Made by a program: the position numbers and the translations under genes
Source: Nocardia cyriacigeorgica
GTDB lineage: Bacteria > Actinomycetota > Actinomycetes > Mycobacteriales > Mycobacteriaceae
DNA: 64,000 nucleotides
Assembly: GCF_010858045.1 (NCBI RefSeq)
Contig: NZ_JAAGVC010000011.1
Coordinates: forward strand, 86,909 to 150,908
Direction of reading: 5' to 3'
Shown here: in pieces, positions 53,938 to 62,486 of the stretch
How positions within the stretch are numbered: position 1 is the stretch's first letter
How the letters are laid out: each line of letters begins with the position of its first letter
Notes under the pieces: generated by a model
Seen by the model: only the letters and a program-made list of their open reading frames with translations
The model's database searches: none
What the model was told of the DNA's origin: nothing

Positions 53938-54729
53938 TCAGGGCTGCGACCGCAGATACTCCAGCTGCGCCTGCACCGAACTCCGCGCCGCGAGCCACAG
54001 CTTCTTGTCGACGTCGGCGTACACCTTGCGCACCACCGCCATCGGCCCGGCATCGGGCCCGAGCTCGGCCAGCGCCGCCCGCACCTGCTCCAAGCGTTCC
54101 TGCCGATGCGCGATGTAGTACCGCGCGACGGGCTCGAGGTCCGGATGATCCGGGCCGTGCGCGGGCAGCAGCGCCTTACCCGCACCCACCTCGACCAGCC
54201 GGTCCAGCGAACGCAGGTAATCGCCGAGCGTGCCGTCGGTCGAATCGAGGACGGTGGTGCCGCGACCGAGGATGGTGTCACCGGTCAGCACGGCGTCATC
54301 GAGCACGAAGCTCACCGAATCCCCGGTGTGGCCGGGTGTGTGCAGCACGGTGATCCGCAATCCGGCGGCGACGATCACCTCGCCGTCGGTGAGCGGGGCA
54401 TCGCTGCTGCGCAGATACTCGCGGTCCATCGCCCGCACCGGCGTGCCGGTCAGCTTCACCAGCCGGTCGATGCCGCCGGTGTGATCGGCATGCCGGTGTG
54501 TGATCAGGGTGAGCGCGATGTCTCCGCCGGTCGCCGTGACGATCGCCTCGATGTGCGCGCGCTGCTTCGGGCCCGGATCCACCACGACACAGCCGCCGCC
54601 GTCCGGGCCCCGCAGGATCCAGGTATTGGTCCCGTCCAGCGTCATCTGGCCCGGATTGTCCGCGAGCAGCACGGCCGCGGTCGGCGTGACCTGCCGCAGC
54701 TGCCCGTAGGCGGGATGGGTCAGGGTCAT
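53938..54729 (-). CDS. Metallo-beta-lactamase fold hydrolase (LACTB2-like)
   Basis: 263 aa. The metal site HxHxDH is THRHADHTGG near residue 79; further ligands are in LHTPGHTGDSV and VLTGDTILG, and LPAHGPDH is the last histidine. A C-terminal helical extension (HRQERLEQVRAAL) is typical of LACTB2-like members, some of which are endoribonucleases. It corresponds to Rv3677c. It is first in a minus-strand trio only by position: RidA and DUF4177 lie upstream. Confidence 0.85.
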   Translation of the reverse strand: MTLTHPAYGQLRQVTPTAAVLLADNPGQMTLDGTNTWILRGPDGGGCVVVDPGPKQRAHIEAIVTATGGDIALTLITHRHADHTGGIDRLVKLTGTPVRAMDREYLRSSDAPLTDGEVIVAAGLRITVLHTPGHTGDSVSFVLDDAVLTGDTILGRGTTVLDSTDGTLGDYLRSLDRLVEVGAGKALLPAHGPDHPDLEPVARYYIAHRQERLEQVRAALAELGPDAGPMAVVRKVYADVDKKLWLAARSSVQAQLEYLRSQP

Positions 54730-54743
54730 GGCCTACCTCCTGA

Positions 54744-55232
54744 TCAACGCACCTCGGCGATGAGTTCCACCTCGACCGGGGTGTTCTTCGGCAGTTCGGA
54801 GACCCCGACCGCCGAGCGTGCGTGCGTGCCCGCGGCGCCGAAGACCTCGCCGAGGAATTCCGATGCGCCGTTGACAACCAGCGGCTGGTCGGTGAAGCCC
54901 GGCGCCGACGCGACGAAACCGACCACCTTCACGATCCGCACGACCTCGTCGAGCCCGACCAGATCGTGCACCGCGGCCAGCGCGTTCAGCGCGCACAGCC
55001 GTGCCGCCTCGGCGGCCTGCTCCAGCGTCACCTCGGCGCCGACCTTGCCCGTCGCCGACAGCTCGCCGGAGACGAACGGCAACTGCCCCGAGGTGTAGAC
55101 CAGCGAACCGGTGCGCACCGCGGGCAGATAGGCCGCGACCGGCGCGGCGACCTCGGGCAGGCTCAGGCCGAGCCGGGCGAGATTGCGTTGCCAGGGGGTC
55201 GCGGGCTCGGCAGCGGGCGATTCGAGTGCCAT
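54744..55232 (-). CDS. RidA/YjgF family protein
   Basis: 162 aa. The family deaminates reactive enamines and imines. GSLVYTSGQLPFVSGEL and the late AGTHARSAVGVSELPKNTPV contain the conserved arginine and the VEVELIA strand. It is of the Rid subgroup with an N-terminal extension (WQRNLARLGLSLPEV). It corresponds to Rv3678c. Probably co-transcribed with the DUF4177 gene 12 bp upstream and the MBL gene downstream. Confidence 0.88.
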   Translation of the reverse strand: MALESPAAEPATPWQRNLARLGLSLPEVAAPVAAYLPAVRTGSLVYTSGQLPFVSGELSATGKVGAEVTLEQAAEAARLCALNALAAVHDLVGLDEVVRIVKVVGFVASAPGFTDQPLVVNGASEFLGEVFGAAGTHARSAVGVSELPKNTPVEVELIAEVR

Positions 55233-55243
55233 GGCCGCCCGCC

Positions 55244-55408
55244 CTACTGCTTCGGCCGCTTCAGGTAGGCCACGTGCTGCTCACCGGTCGGGCCGGGCAG
55301 CACGGTCACCAGCTCCCAGCCGTCGGCGCCCCACTGGTCGAGGATCTGCTTGGTCGCATGGGTGAGCAGCGGAACGGTCGCGTACTCCCACAGGGTCACA
55401 TCGCTCAT
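55244..55408 (-). CDS. DUF4177-type small protein
   Basis: 54 aa, reading MSDVTLWEYATVPLLTHATK and then LDQWGADGWELVTVLPG. The W-EY-T-P start and GWELV motif are those of DUF4177 proteins; function unknown. It corresponds to Rv3678A. Its short length makes it easy to miss, but codons, context and family fit are all good. Confidence 0.85.
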   Translation of the reverse strand: MSDVTLWEYATVPLLTHATKQILDQWGADGWELVTVLPGPTGEQHVAYLKRPKQ

Positions 55409-55560
55409 GGCTGGAGCCTAATGGGTGGGCTCCGGCACGTTCCGACCGCAGCCGGGCCGGTCACCGGTGATACGAGCCGGACGTCACTGTCTGATACACC
55501 ACACCGCCGGTATCCGGATCCCTAGGGCGCGATCTCAGAACGGGTTATAGGCTCGCGAAC

Positions 55561-56598
55561 GTGGGAGCACCAACAACAGTGCCGGTTTCGGCCGATCCGG
55601 GGCTGACGACCGGCTGGCCGGAACGCGCGGCCAAAGCCCGGCTGCACTACGTGTCGGGTAAGGGCGGCACCGGAAAGTCGACGGTCGCCGCGGCCCTGGC
55701 ACTGGCGCTGGCCGCGGGCGGGCGCCGAGTTCTGCTGGTCGAGGTGGAAAGCCGACAGTCCATCGCCCAGCTGTTCGACCTGCCGCCACTGCCACCCACC
55801 GAGACCAGGATCGCCACCGCGGACGGCGGCGGCGAGGTGGTCGCGCTCGCCCTCGATATCGAGCACGCCTTCCTCGAATACCTGGACATGTTCTACAACC
55901 TCGGCTTCGCCGGCCGCGCCATGCGCCGGATGGGGGCCATCGAGTTCGTCACCACCATCGCGCCCGGCCTGCGCGATGTGATCCTGACCGGCAAGATCAA
56001 GGAGTGCGCGGTCCGCGTCGACAAGGCCGGCAAGCAGGTCTACGACGAGATCGTGGTGGACTCGCCGCCGACCGGCCGGATCGCCAGTTTCCTCGACGTC
56101 ACCCAGGCGATGGCCGAGGTGGCCAAGGGCGGACCGATCGCCTCGCAGGCCGAGGGCGTGTCGAAGCTGCTGCATTCGGACCAGACCCTGATCCACCTGG
56201 TCACCCTGCTCGAGGCGCTTCCGGTACAGGAAACCGCCGACGCCATCGCCGAACTGACCGAGGCCGACCTGCGGATCGGGACGGTGATCGTCAACCGGGC
56301 CAGCCAGGACGAGCTGCCTGCCGAACAACGCAATCGCGCCGCCGCGGGTGATCTCGACGTCGAGGCGATCCGGGCCGGGCTCGACAGCGCGGGAATCTCG
56401 CTACCCGAGGACGACGTCCAGGGCCTGATCACCGAGACCGTCGAGCATTCGGCCACCCTGCGGGCCCAGGACGAAAGCGCCACCGAACTCGCCAAGATCG
56501 ATATCTCCCGGATCTCCCTGCCCGCTCTCACCGATGGCATGGATCTGGGCGGGCTCTATGAGCTGGCCGAACACCTCACCGCACAGGGAGTCCGATGA
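55561..56598 (+). CDS. bagA: ArsA/Get3-like ATPase BagA
   Basis: 345 aa. A deviant Walker [21 protein letters not shown] near residue 31, switch region [17 protein letters not shown], and [10 protein letters not shown] place it with Rv3679. Despite the ArsA label these paired ATPases are Get3-like and not arsenite pumps. TAGGCT at 55548-55553 is followed by 7 nt and GTG 55561, suggesting a leaderless start. Its stop overlaps bagB (ATGA), consistent with a heteromeric complex. Confidence 0.9.
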   Translation: MGAPTTVPVSADPGLTTGWPERAAKARLHYVSGKGGTGKSTVAAALALALAAGGRRVLLVEVESRQSIAQLFDLPPLPPTETRIATADGGGEVVALALDIEHAFLEYLDMFYNLGFAGRAMRRMGAIEFVTTIAPGLRDVILTGKIKECAVRVDKAGKQVYDEIVVDSPPTGRIASFLDVTQAMAEVAKGGPIASQAEGVSKLLHSDQTLIHLVTLLEALPVQETADAIAELTEADLRIGTVIVNRASQDELPAEQRNRAAAGDLDVEAIRAGLDSAGISLPEDDVQGLITETVEHSATLRAQDESATELAKIDISRISLPALTDGMDLGGLYELAEHLTAQGVR

Positions 56599-57743
56599 GT
56601 ACGCCGCAGGCAGGCGCCCCCCAGCTGGACATCTCGACGATCATCGGCGATCCGAACGCGCACATCGTGGTGTGCTGCGGTTCCGGCGGAGTCGGTAAGA
56701 CCACCACCGCCGCCGCCATCGCGCTACGCGCGGCCGAGGCCGGGCGCAAGGTCGTGGTGCTGACCATCGATCCGGCGCGCAGGCTGGCCCAATCGCTCGG
56801 CGTCGCCGATCTCGGCAACTCCCCCCAGCGGGTCGAGCTCGGCCCCGAGGTCAAGGGCGAATTGCACGCGATGATGCTCAATATGCGCCGGACTTTCGAC
56901 GAGATGGTGCTCGAGCACACCAGTCCGGACAAGGCCGAGCAGATCTTCGCCAACCCCTTCTATCAGACCGTGGCCTCGTCCTTCGGTGGGACGCAGGAGT
57001 ACATGGCGATGGAAAAGCTCGGGCAGCTGGCGAATCGACGCGAGTGGGATCTGATCGTGGTCGACACTCCCCCGTCCCGTAACGCGCTGGACTTCCTGGA
57101 CGCGCCCAAACGGCTCGGCAATTTCCTCAACGGCCGGATGATCCGGGTGATCATGGCGCCGGGGCGCGGCGTCGGCCGGTTCGTCACCGGCGCCATGAGC
57201 CTGGCGGTGCGCGGGGTGTCGACGATCGTCGGCGGCCAGATGCTCAAGGACGCTTCGCTGTTCCTGCAATCGCTGGAATCGCTGTTCGGCGGATTCCAGG
57301 ACCGGGCCAACCGCACCTACGCGATGCTGTCCAAGCCGGGAACGCACTTCCTGGTGGTCGCGGCCCCCGAACCCGATGCCCTGCGTGAGGCCTCGTTCTT
57401 CGTCGACCGGCTCTCCACCGAGAAGATGCCGCTGGCCGGGCTGGTGCTGAACCGCACCCACCCCGTCCGCAGCGCGCTGTCCGCCGATCACGCGTTGACC
57501 GCCGCCGACCAGTTGGCCGAATCGAATCCGCTGACGGCGGCGGTGCTGCGAATCCACGCCCACCGGGTAGCCACCGCGAAACGGGAACGGCATCTGCTGC
57601 TGCGCTTCACCGGAGCCCACCCTCGGGTGCCGATCGTGCCGGTGACCGCGCTGCCCTTCGAGGTCTCCGATCTCGAAGCGCTACGCGCGGTCGGCGATCA
57701 ACTCACCCGGACCCCGGCCGGCTCGGCCGTGCCGGTTACATAG
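56595..57743 (+). CDS. bagB: ArsA/Get3-like ATPase BagB
   Basis: 382 aa. Walker [21 protein letters not shown] near residue 28, [13 protein letters not shown], and [20 protein letters not shown] as switch II. The helical insert [20 protein letters not shown] is the client-binding region in this family. It corresponds to Rv3680. Its end overlaps the convergent whiB4 gene by 8 bp. Confidence 0.92.
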   Translation: MSTPQAGAPQLDISTIIGDPNAHIVVCCGSGGVGKTTTAAAIALRAAEAGRKVVVLTIDPARRLAQSLGVADLGNSPQRVELGPEVKGELHAMMLNMRRTFDEMVLEHTSPDKAEQIFANPFYQTVASSFGGTQEYMAMEKLGQLANRREWDLIVVDTPPSRNALDFLDAPKRLGNFLNGRMIRVIMAPGRGVGRFVTGAMSLAVRGVSTIVGGQMLKDASLFLQSLESLFGGFQDRANRTYAMLSKPGTHFLVVAAPEPDALREASFFVDRLSTEKMPLAGLVLNRTHPVRSALSADHALTAADQLAESNPLTAAVLRIHAHRVATAKRERHLLLRFTGAHPRVPIVPVTALPFEVSDLEALRAVGDQLTRTPAGSAVPVT

Positions 57744-58059
57744 CCACCTGATGCTGGCGCTGGGCCTGGAAGAAATCGGCCCATGACGTCACTTCGGGGT
57801 GCTGCTTGAGCAGCGCACGCCGCTGCCGTTCGGTCATACCGCCCCACACACCGAATTCGACCCGGTTGTCGAGTGCGTCCGCACCGCACTGCATCAAGAC
57901 CGGGCAATGCCTGCAGATCGTTGCCGCTTTGCGCTGCGCCGCGCCACGTACGAACAGCTGATCGGGGTCTACTTCCTTGCATCGGGCCTGGGATACCCAG
58001 GCGATCCTCGCTTCGGCCTGCTCTACGTCCAATCGAGCGATGGGGGTTGTCATGTGCAT
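57736..58059 (-). CDS. whiB4: WhiB4-type iron-sulfur transcription factor
   Basis: 107 aa. Four cluster cysteines: ARCKEVDPD near 27 and [10 protein letters not shown] (C-x2-C-x5-C) near 49-58, followed by [15 protein letters not shown], the WhiB G-V/I-W-G-G turn and basic helix. AAAGGGG is 8 nt before the ATG at 58059; ATG 58053 is an alternative. WhiB4 senses oxygen/nitric oxide redox state in mycobacteria (Rv3681c). Its promoter carries a CRP-like site. Confidence 0.94.
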   Translation of the reverse strand: MHMTTPIARLDVEQAEARIAWVSQARCKEVDPDQLFVRGAAQRKAATICRHCPVLMQCGADALDNRVEFGVWGGMTERQRRALLKQHPEVTSWADFFQAQRQHQVAM

Positions 58060-58456
58060 TTGGTGTGCCCCTTTGCAGTCCGAACACCGGTCAACGGCGC
58101 TCCGGAATCGCGTGTCAGCCCCGCAGCTACCCGAACCCCGCTGCGAAGTGCACCACATTCCACTTTGAGTGTTAGCTCTATCACACTGGGTTCTCAATCT
58201 AGGTAAAGGTATGCCGGGAGCGCAAGACCGAGCTGTGATTTTTTGGTACGTCCGTGCCGCGACCACGCGACACGCCAGTGACCCAATCGCGACACGCCAC
58301 AGAATCGACCGTTACCGGGCGTTCGAACGAACGCACCGCTCACCTGGCCGCCGTCAAGGCCGGATTTCGGCCGTCGAACCCACCCCGACCTGCAATCGAG
58401 CAATTCGGATCAAACACACCCGCGAGAGCCCGCGAGCCACCCCTTAGTCTGGTCCC
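58060..58456. other. Divergent whiB4-ponA2 control region
   Basis: 397 bp with no gene. The whiB4 promoter lies at 58169-58197 on the minus strand. The AT-richer part is 58150-58260. On the plus strand TAGTCT (58445-58450) lies 6 nt before the ponA2 GTG. No RNA motif was recognised between them. Confidence 0.55.
58169..58197 (-). promoter_or_regulatory. whiB4 promoter with CRP-like site
   Basis: TTGAGA (58192-58197), a 17-nt spacer and TAACAC (58169-58174). Across the spacer and -10 lies TGTGATAGAGCTAACA (58170-58185 on the minus strand), nine of ten matches to TGTGA-N6-TCACA. Confidence 0.6.
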
Positions 58457-60847
58457 GTGCCGATCAGACATACGCTCGCGAAGCTGGCCGTTAGCTGCAT
58501 GCTGGCCGCCGTGCTCGTCGCCGGGCTGTTGTTCCCGCTCGCAGGCGGTTTCGGATTCGTGTCCAACCGCGCCGCCGATGCCGTCGACAACGTCTCCGCC
58601 GAGTTGGTCGAGGGCACGGTGCCCGCGGTGTCGACAATGGTCGACGCGGCCGGCAATCCGATCGCCTGGCTCTACGAACAACGCCGTTTCGAGGTGCCGA
58701 GCGAGAAGATCTCCAACGACATGAAGCTGGCGATCGTCTCCATCGAGGACCGCCGCTTCGCCGACCACGACGGCGTCGACTGGCAGGGCACGCTGCGCGC
58801 GTTCCTCACCAACACCACCAGCGGCGAGGTACAGCAGGGCGCCTCCACCATCGACCAGCAGTACGTGAAGAACTTCCAGCTGCTGGTGGTGGCCAAGACC
58901 GACGCCGAACGCCGCGCCGCGATCGAGACCACCCCGGCCCGCAAGATCCGCGAGATCCGGATGGCGCTGACGCTGGACAAGGAACTCACCAAGGACGAGA
59001 TCCTCACCCGCTACCTGAACCTGGTGCCGTTCGGTAACTCCTCCTACGGCATCCAGGACGCCGCGCAGACCTACTTCGGCATCGACGCCGCCGAACTGAA
59101 TGTGCCGCAGTCGGCGATGCTGGCGGGCATGGTGCAGAGCAGCTCGAAGCTCAACCCCTACACCAACCCCGAGGGCGTGCTGGCCCGCCGCAACACCGTG
59201 CTGGACACCATGATCCAGAACATCCCGAGCCGCGCCGACGAATTCCGCAAGGCCAAGACCGAGCCGCTCGGCGTGCTGCCCGAGCCCAAGGGCCTGCCCC
59301 GCGGCTGCATCGCGGCCGGCGACCGCGGCTTCTTCTGCGATTACGCGCTGCAGTACCTGGCCAACGCCGGTATCAGCCGCGAGCAGATCGAGAAGGGCGG
59401 CTACCTGATCCGCACCACGCTCGACCCGGCCGTGCAGGATTCGGTCAAACGCGCGGTCTCCGAGGCGGCGCCGCCGAACCTGGAGAACATCGCCGAGGTC
59501 ATGTCGGTGGTCGCCCCCGGTCAGGAATCGCACCCGGTGCTCGCCATGGCCAGCAGCCGCACCTACGGCCTCAACCGCGAGGCACACGAGACGCTGCTCG
59601 CCCAGCCGTACTCGATGGTCGGCGACGGCGCGGGCTCGGTGTTCAAGCTGTTCACCACGGCCGCGGCGATGGAGAAGGGCATGGGCATCAATGCCCAGCT
59701 CGACGTGCCCGGCCGGTTCAACGCCCAGGGCATGGGTAACGGTGGCGCCCCGGGCTGCCCGCCTGCGACCTACTGCGTCGAGAACGCCGGCCGCTACAAG
59801 TCGCCGATGTCGGTGACCGAGGCGCTGGCGACCTCGCCCAACACCGCGTTCGTCAAACTCATCCAGGCCGTCGGCGTCACCCCGACCGTCGATATGGCGG
59901 TACGCCTCGGCATGCGCTCCTACACCGAGCCGGGCAGCTCGGGGCTGGAGAACAATCAGAGCCTCGCCGACATGATCAAGAGCCAGAACCTCGGCTCGTT
60001 CACCCTCGGCCCGGTCCCGATCAACCCGCTCGAGTTGTCCAACGTCGCGGCCACGCTGGCCTCCGGCGGCAAGTGGTGCCCGCCCTCGCCGATCAAGGAG
60101 GTGATCGACCGCAACGGCAAGCAGGTCCCGCTGACCCAGCAGGCCTGCGAGCAGGTGGTCGAGCCCGGCCTGGCCAACACCCTGGCCAACGCCATGAGCA
60201 AGGACGATCAGCCCGGCGGTACCGCCTTCGCCGCGGCGGCGAACGCGGGCTGGACGCTGCCGATGTCGGGTAAGACCGGAACCACCGAAAGCCACCGCTC
60301 GTCGGCGTTCGTCGGCTTCACCAACTCGCTGGCCGCGTCGGTCTACGTCTACGGCGACAGCCCCACGCCCGGCGAGATCTGCTCGTTCCCGCTGCGCAAC
60401 TGCGGCGCCAGCGACGCCAACGGCCTGTTCGGCGGTAACGAACCCGCGCGCACCTGGTACAACGCGATCAAACCCGTGGTCGGGAACTTCCCGCCGCCGG
60501 TGCTGCCACCGCTCGACGATAAATACGTGCGCGGCGCCAACAACGCCCAGGTGCCCGACGTGGTCGGGATGAAGCAGGGTGAGGCGACGGCCGCGCTGAT
60601 CGCGGCCGGATTCAAGGTCACCCCGGTGGAATCGTCCGGGTCGGCGCCGAAGGGCACCGTGACCGGGTCCTCACCGAACGGGTCGGCCATTCCAGGGTCA
60701 CTGGTGACGATCTACGTCAGCGACGGCACGGTGCGCACACCGCCGCCGCCCGGACCGCAGGGACCGCCGCCGGGCGTGCCGGGTCTCCCGCCACCGCCGC
60801 GGCTGCCGCCCATTCCGATCCCGATTCCGCTGCCGTTCCCCCGGTAA
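58457..60847 (+). CDS. ponA2: Class A penicillin-binding protein with PASTA domain (PonA2)
   Basis: Bifunctional peptidoglycan glycosyltransferase/transpeptidase, 796 aa. One N-terminal membrane segment, then the transglycosylase domain (IVSIEDRRFADHDGVDW, QGASTIDQQYVKN, RYLNLVPFGNSSYGIQ), the transpeptidase motifs SxxK in GSVFKLFTTAAA near 396, SPN in ATSPNTAFVK and KTG in SGKTGTTESHRSS, a single PASTA domain near 700 (VPDVVGMKQGEATAALI), and a proline-rich tail. GTG 58457 is set by a leaderless -10 TAGTCT. It corresponds to Rv3682. Divergent from whiB4. Confidence 0.96.
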   Translation: MPIRHTLAKLAVSCMLAAVLVAGLLFPLAGGFGFVSNRAADAVDNVSAELVEGTVPAVSTMVDAAGNPIAWLYEQRRFEVPSEKISNDMKLAIVSIEDRRFADHDGVDWQGTLRAFLTNTTSGEVQQGASTIDQQYVKNFQLLVVAKTDAERRAAIETTPARKIREIRMALTLDKELTKDEILTRYLNLVPFGNSSYGIQDAAQTYFGIDAAELNVPQSAMLAGMVQSSSKLNPYTNPEGVLARRNTVLDTMIQNIPSRADEFRKAKTEPLGVLPEPKGLPRGCIAAGDRGFFCDYALQYLANAGISREQIEKGGYLIRTTLDPAVQDSVKRAVSEAAPPNLENIAEVMSVVAPGQESHPVLAMASSRTYGLNREAHETLLAQPYSMVGDGAGSVFKLFTTAAAMEKGMGINAQLDVPGRFNAQGMGNGGAPGCPPATYCVENAGRYKSPMSVTEALATSPNTAFVKLIQAVGVTPTVDMAVRLGMRSYTEPGSSGLENNQSLADMIKSQNLGSFTLGPVPINPLELSNVAATLASGGKWCPPSPIKEVIDRNGKQVPLTQQACEQVVEPGLANTLANAMSKDDQPGGTAFAAAANAGWTLPMSGKTGTTESHRSSAFVGFTNSLAASVYVYGDSPTPGEICSFPLRNCGASDANGLFGGNEPARTWYNAIKPVVGNFPPPVLPPLDDKYVRGANNAQVPDVVGMKQGEATAALIAAGFKVTPVESSGSAPKGTVTGSSPNGSAIPGSLVTIYVSDGTVRTPPPPGPQGPPPGVPGLPPPPRLPPIPIPIPLPFPR

Positions 60848-60851
60848 CGAC

Positions 60852-60882
60852 AACGCCGACCCGGTCTGACCGGGTCGGCGTT
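60852..60882 (+). terminator. Intrinsic terminator after ponA2
   Basis: AACGCCGACCCGG (60852-60864) pairs perfectly with 60870-60882 across a 5-nt loop, followed by a T-rich tail TCGTTTAT. Confidence 0.9.
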
Positions 60883-60905
60883 TCGTTTATCTACTGGGAG
60901 AACGG

Positions 60906-61370
60906 TTACAGCCGGGCCTTCACCGCCGCGGAGATCCGCGCACCGTCGGCCTTGCCCTCGGCCAGCGCGGTCGCGATCTTCATGACCTGACCCATCTGGC
61001 GCATACCCGGCCGCTGTCCGGTCTGCTCGGCGATCTGCGCGATGGCGGTATCGGCGACGTCGGCGACCTCGGCGTCGGTCAGCTGGGTGGGCAGGTATTC
61101 GTCGATGATCCTGGCCTCCGCGTGCTCGTTGGCCGCCAGCTCGCCGCGCCCGGCCTGGGCATACACCTCGGCGGCCTCGTTGCGCTTCTTGGATTCCTTG
61201 GCCAGCACCGCGACGACCTCGGCGTCGGAGAGCTCACGTGCCTCTGGGCCCGCCACCTCGGCGGACTGGATGGCGGCGAGCAGCATCCGCAACGTGGCAA
61301 GACGCAGCGTGTCCTTGGATTTCATCGCGGCGGTCATATCCGCGCGCAGCTGCGATTTGAGTTCCGACAT
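60906..61370 (-). CDS. GatB/YqeY domain protein
   Basis: 154 aa. MSELKSQLRADMTAAMKSKD and LRLATLRMLLAAIQ open the YqeY domain, EARIIDEYLPTQLTDAEV is its middle and GQVMKIATALAEGKADGARI its close. The domain resembles the tRNA-binding end of GatB, but the stand-alone protein's role is unknown. ATG 61370 gives the family N-terminus. It converges on ponA2 and is divergent from the metallophosphoesterase. Confidence 0.92.
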   Translation of the reverse strand: MSELKSQLRADMTAAMKSKDTLRLATLRMLLAAIQSAEVAGPEARELSDAEVVAVLAKESKKRNEAAEVYAQAGRGELAANEHAEARIIDEYLPTQLTDAEVADVADTAIAQIAEQTGQRPGMRQMGQVMKIATALAEGKADGARISAAVKARL

Positions 61371-61485
61371 GAGCCTCACGGTAGCCGCTGCACCGCACGT
61401 GGCCCACCACATTTACCCGGCCGGTCCGCCGATCTGTGCCTGAACACACGCCGCGTTCGAGACCACCGTCACCTATGCTGGGCAA

Positions 61486-62448
61486 ATGCCCGTGATCTCG
61501 ACCTCCGCTGTCCGTCGAACCGCGCTGGGCGCCGCCGGAGCCGCGGTGGCCGGAGTCGGCTATGCCTCCCTCATCGAACGCAATGCGTTCGTGCTGCGTG
61601 AGGCGACGATGCCGGTGCTGCGGCCGGGTTCGGCGACGCTTCGGGTGCTGCACATCAGCGATCTGCACATGATGCCGGGCCAGAAACTCAAGCAGCAGTG
61701 GCTGCGCGAGCTGGACCGGCTGGAACCGGACCTGGTGGTCAACACCGGGGATAACCTGTCGCATCAGAAATCGGTGCCCGCCGTGGTTCAGGCACTGGGC
61801 GGTTTGCTTTCGCGCCCAGGGCTTTTCATCTTCGGCAGCAACGACTATTTCGCGCCGGTGCCGAAGAACCCGCTCAAGTACTTCAAGTCCGATCACCGCC
61901 GCGTGCACGGCGCGCCGCTGCCGTGGAAGGATCTGCGCGCCGCCTTCACCGAACGCGGCTGGCTGGATCTGACCCATGTGCGCCGCGACCTGGAAGTGGC
62001 GGGTATCCGCATCGCCAGCGCTGGCGTCGACGATCCGCACTTGCAGCGCGACCGCTACGACACCATCGCGGGCGCACCCAATCCGCTCGCCGATCTGCGC
62101 ATCGGTCTCACCCACTCGCCCGAACCGCGGGTGCTGGATCGGTTCGCCGAAGACGGCTATGACCTGGTGCTGGCCGGCCACACCCACGGCGGCCAGCTGT
62201 GCCTGCCCGGCTACGGGGCGCTGGTCACCAATTGCGATATCGACCGTTCGCGGGTCAAGGGCCCGTCGAAGTGGGGTGCGCATACCCGGCTGCACGTGTC
62301 GGCAGGCCTCGGCACGTCGCCGTGGGCGCCCTACCGCTTCTGCTGCCGCCCGGAAGCGACGCTGCTCACCCTGGTCGCCGCGCCCCCGAAGCGTCCGAAC
62401 TCCGATACCGCGCAGGGCGTTTCGACCTCGGAGACCGTCGCCCGCTAG
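61486..62448 (+). CDS. Membrane-anchored metallophosphoesterase
   Basis: 320 aa. An N-terminal twin-arginine-like/anchor stretch (VRRTALGAAGAAVAGVGYAS) precedes a calcineurin-like core: HISDLHMMPGQ (DxH), VVNTGDNLSHQ (GDN), IFGSNDYFAP (GN-D variant with serine), and LAGHTHGGQLCLPG (GHTHGG). It corresponds to Rv3683. TATGCT at 61474-61479 lies 6 nt before the ATG, so a leaderless start is likely. The substrate is unknown; similar proteins hydrolyse lipid or nucleotide phosphodiesters. Confidence 0.9.
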   Translation: MPVISTSAVRRTALGAAGAAVAGVGYASLIERNAFVLREATMPVLRPGSATLRVLHISDLHMMPGQKLKQQWLRELDRLEPDLVVNTGDNLSHQKSVPAVVQALGGLLSRPGLFIFGSNDYFAPVPKNPLKYFKSDHRRVHGAPLPWKDLRAAFTERGWLDLTHVRRDLEVAGIRIASAGVDDPHLQRDRYDTIAGAPNPLADLRIGLTHSPEPRVLDRFAEDGYDLVLAGHTHGGQLCLPGYGALVTNCDIDRSRVKGPSKWGAHTRLHVSAGLGTSPWAPYRFCCRPEATLLTLVAAPPKRPNSDTAQGVSTSETVAR

Positions 62449-62486
62449 GGTCGCTTGCCGAGACTTTTGCCGGCAAGAGGACGAAC

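Noticed and set aside
55561..57743. Arsenite efflux ATPase (ArsA) linked to the arsR/arsI genes
   Set aside because: The pair matches the Get3-like BagA/BagB position and lies 37 kb from arsR; no ArsB pump is present.
58340..60295. A 651-codon open frame antisense to ponA2, and similar long frames antisense to acs, the NRPS and the last gene
   Set aside because: They mirror real genes in high-GC DNA, are rich in Arg/His/Gly, contain no recognisable motif, and lack ribosome sites; the sense strands carry intact catalytic motifs.
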